6,813 nucleotides of DNA from NCBI GenBank assembly GCA_002401385.1, contig NVSY01000027.1:20784-27596 (forward strand), read 5' to 3'. Source of the DNA: Flavobacteriaceae bacterium. GTDB taxonomy: Bacteria; Bacteroidota; Bacteroidia; Flavobacteriales; Flavobacteriaceae. Below, in pieces: positions 4,970 to 6,813 of this stretch. The notes under the pieces are model-generated. The model searched no databases. It saw only the letters and a program-made list of their open reading frames with translations, and had not been told where the DNA came from. How positions within the stretch are numbered: position 1 is the stretch's first letter; every line of letters starts with the position of its first letter. A program made the translations under genes and the position numbers.

Positions 4970-6813
4970 TTTTTCTTATGTATAAAATTAAATATATTTC
5001 TGTTTTTTCTTATTGAATCTTTTTCAGAAAGACCATTCAATGTATCTTTCACTATCAATTTCTTTTTCAATCCCAATTTTTGTAGCAATTCTTTTCCATT
5101 GTCAAAATCGATGCTGTAATTAAACCCAATCCCTTGAGTGTAACCTTCTTCCTCACTGGTATATTGAATTTCGTTTTGACGATTAAATACCGACAAACGC
5201 ATATTCCCCTCTTCGTTGAGTAAAAACTCTGCGTTGGCTTCTCCTATCACATCGGTTTGCTGTTTGGTTCCCACTGGCACCAGCGCTTTTCCGTTTACAA
5301 TTACACGATTCCCGATTTGATATTCCACTGCAACACCTAATTGGTCATCTGTATTGTACGAATCTACTCTATTTTTATCACCTACAATATAAGAAGGTGT
5401 TAACTTAAATTTACTATTACTATCGTTTAAAACATCTTGCAGTAAATTTGACAAAATATCTGCACTTGTTCCCGCAGCTGCACTTCCTGCTGCTGAACCA
5501 ATTAAATCCTCATTATAAAAAGAATTGGCTATTAATAAGGACATAAATTGCAATGTTCGATCGTTTTCTCCATTTCGTTTTAATTTTAACTCCAGCTCAG
5601 AAGACACTGTAGAACTTGAATTCGGAATCTCTATATCAAACTCTTTTTGTGAGTCAAATAGCTCCCCAGAAAAACGAGTGATCAAATCTACGGGTATTTT
5701 CCGACTACTCGTAATATTCTCCAAAAATGTTCTCGGATTGGCTTGTACCCGATACACAGCTTCTATATTAATATTTGCAGCCAATGGATCTCCACTCCAA
5801 CTTATTGTTCCACCTCTTTTAACGGCAAACGGCTTGGTGATTCCTAAATATTTAAAATTGTACTTACCATTGTCAATGGCGTAATCTCCATACATTTCAA
5901 ATTTATTTTTGGTATCTAAATTTATCTGTAAAAACCCCGTACCTCTTCCTTTTAAATAACTTCCCGTGGTCTTATCCAATACCATTTCAAACATGGCATC
6001 TTTTGTCACCTCAATATTAAAATTCATACTTAAGCCTTTTAACTTTTCTGCTAAATATTCGGCCCTAGTTTTCTCTTTTTCATCTTGATTCTCTCCATTT
6101 TTATTTACAAATCGGAATACTTCTGTATCGCTAATGGTTTTAACATCACTAATGGGTACCACAAAGTTTGTTTTCTTCATGGTCTTAGCATTTACATCAA
6201 TCACTAATTTAGTTGTAGGCCCGTAAATCTTAGCCTTTCCAGCTATAAATCCAGTTCCAAAAAACAATGAATTCTCCTCTTGTTGGGTATCTAAAATTAA
6301 TAAATTCTTGGTTTCTATATCCAAGTCTAGTTCCCACGTCTCAAAATTATTATGCGATATCTTTCCTGTTAAATAGCCTTGAGATTTATGCTTTTTATCT
6401 TCTAAGAGTACATCTATGATCTTAAAAGTCTGCTTTTCCAATTCAATAACACTCGTTCCTGAAAAGTCGTAATCCACATTTAAATATGGAAAGTAAATAC
6501 CTGCTTGATCAAAGAACAACTCTCCTTGCATATCAAAATTACTTATGGGCCCAGTAAGCGTAGCTTCTCCGTATAAAAAGCCCCGTATATTTGTCAATAC
6601 TTCACCGCCTAAAGGACTAAATGCACTTATATCAAACTCATTAAACTCCACTTTACTATTGATACTAGCTTTTTTAGAAGAAAAATCCAAATCACCAGTC
6701 GCCTTTAATGTATTGGAATCTTCCAAATCCAAGGATACATACATCTTAAATTTCTTAATGGAATTATCCCCTGCAATTTGAACTTTTAAATCTCCTTGTT
6801 TCTTGGAATTAAT
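4966..6813 (-). CDS. tamB: TamB-like translocation/assembly module protein, C-terminal part (5' end outside window)
   Basis: The reading frame stays open to the right edge: 23 codons before the internal ATG at 6742-6744 contain no stop. That ATG is therefore not the start, and 615 C-terminal residues are visible. TamB proteins are very long, anchored in the inner membrane, and span the periplasm as a beta-structured groove, working with a BamA-type outer-membrane partner (TamA, or TamL in Bacteroidota) in envelope assembly or lipid transport. The visible part is repetitive beta-strand sequence. It contains the TamB (DUF490) domain, including DNGKYNF ... KPFAVKRGGTISWSGDP at about 314-343. A Gly/Ala-rich stretch, GSAAGSAAAGTSA, lies at about 439-451, followed by the final strands and a Lys-rich tail ending HKKK. 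The family call rests on this domain pattern. The TGA overlaps the ATG of the nucleotidyltransferase gene. Confidence 0.88.
   Translation of the reverse strand: MNSKKQGDLKVQIAGDNSIKKFKMYVSLDLEDSNTLKATGDLDFSSKKASINSKVEFNEFDISAFSPLGGEVLTNIRGFLYGEATLTGPISNFDMQGELFFDQAGIYFPYLNVDYDFSGTSVIELEKQTFKIIDVLLEDKKHKSQGYLTGKISHNNFETWELDLDIETKNLLILDTQQEENSLFFGTGFIAGKAKIYGPTTKLVIDVNAKTMKKTNFVVPISDVKTISDTEVFRFVNKNGENQDEKEKTRAEYLAEKLKGLSMNFNIEVTKDAMFEMVLDKTTGSYLKGRGTGFLQINLDTKNKFEMYGDYAIDNGKYNFKYLGITKPFAVKRGGTISWSGDPLAANINIEAVYRVQANPRTFLENITSSRKIPVDLITRFSGELFDSQKEFDIEIPNSSSTVSSELELKLKRNGENDRTLQFMSLLIANSFYNEDLIGSAAGSAAAGTSADILSNLLQDVLNDSNSKFKLTPSYIVGDKNRVDSYNTDDQLGVAVEYQIGNRVIVNGKALVPVGTKQQTDVIGEANAEFLLNEEGNMRLSVFNRQNEIQYTSEEEGYTQGIGFNYSIDFDNGKELLQKLGLKKKLIVKDTLNGLSEKDSIRKNRNIFNFIHKKK

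Noticed and set aside
5525..5884. 119-codon + strand ORF antisense to tamB
   Set aside because: The TamB (DUF490) domain is encoded on the other strand at the same place; the antisense frame has no protein-family signal.
6742..6744. ATG at 6744 as the start of tamB
   Set aside because: The frame continues open for 23 codons to the window edge with similar sequence character, and TamB proteins are much longer than 592 residues.

Overview
The window looks like chromosomal DNA from a member of the Bacteroidota, most likely Flavobacteriaceae. The evidence is AT-rich DNA, start codons preceded by A/T-rich stretches with no Shine-Dalgarno motif, a good Bacteroidota-type promoter (TTG, 18 nt, TACATTTG) before pfkA, and proteins of typical flavobacterial character (LptD-like barrel, TamB/DUF490, RidA). 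This assignment rests on sequence character only; no database search was possible.

Layout. On the + strand, from the left edge: the C-terminal 207 residues of an LptD-like outer-membrane LPS-assembly protein (1-624), a 164-nt spacer that can fold into two competing hairpins, then a complete RidA enamine/imine deaminase (789-1169). A 261-nt convergent intergenic region follows. It holds a strictly in-register array of 16 heptamers (ACTGCCA and variants, 1221-1332) and a 24-bp stem-loop acting as a bidirectional terminator (1348-1409). Everything to the right is on the - strand. In transcription order it is tamB (3' part, entering from the right edge, 6813-4966), a sugar-phosphate nucleotidyltransferase whose ATG overlaps the tamB stop, a terminator, a promoter, pfkA, gap and mgsA.

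How the genes fit together. LptD and TamB are both envelope-biogenesis proteins. The nucleotidyltransferase coupled to tamB probably makes an NDP-sugar, plausibly for surface glycans. PfkA and GAPDH are consecutive-phase glycolytic enzymes separated by only 8 bp. MgsA, just downstream, drains dihydroxyacetone phosphate to methylglyoxal, so pfkA-gap-mgsA brackets the triose-phosphate node. RidA is a metabolite-damage control enzyme in a separate, convergent unit.

I found no mobile element, CRISPR array, RNA gene, defence system or clearly new multi-gene system. The coding content is ordinary core genome. The unexplained structure is in the non-coding DNA: the heptamer array, the lptD-ridA hairpin pair and the strand-biased long terminator stem. 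Smaller oddities are an altered GAPDH S-loop and a MgsA lacking the usual C-terminal extension.
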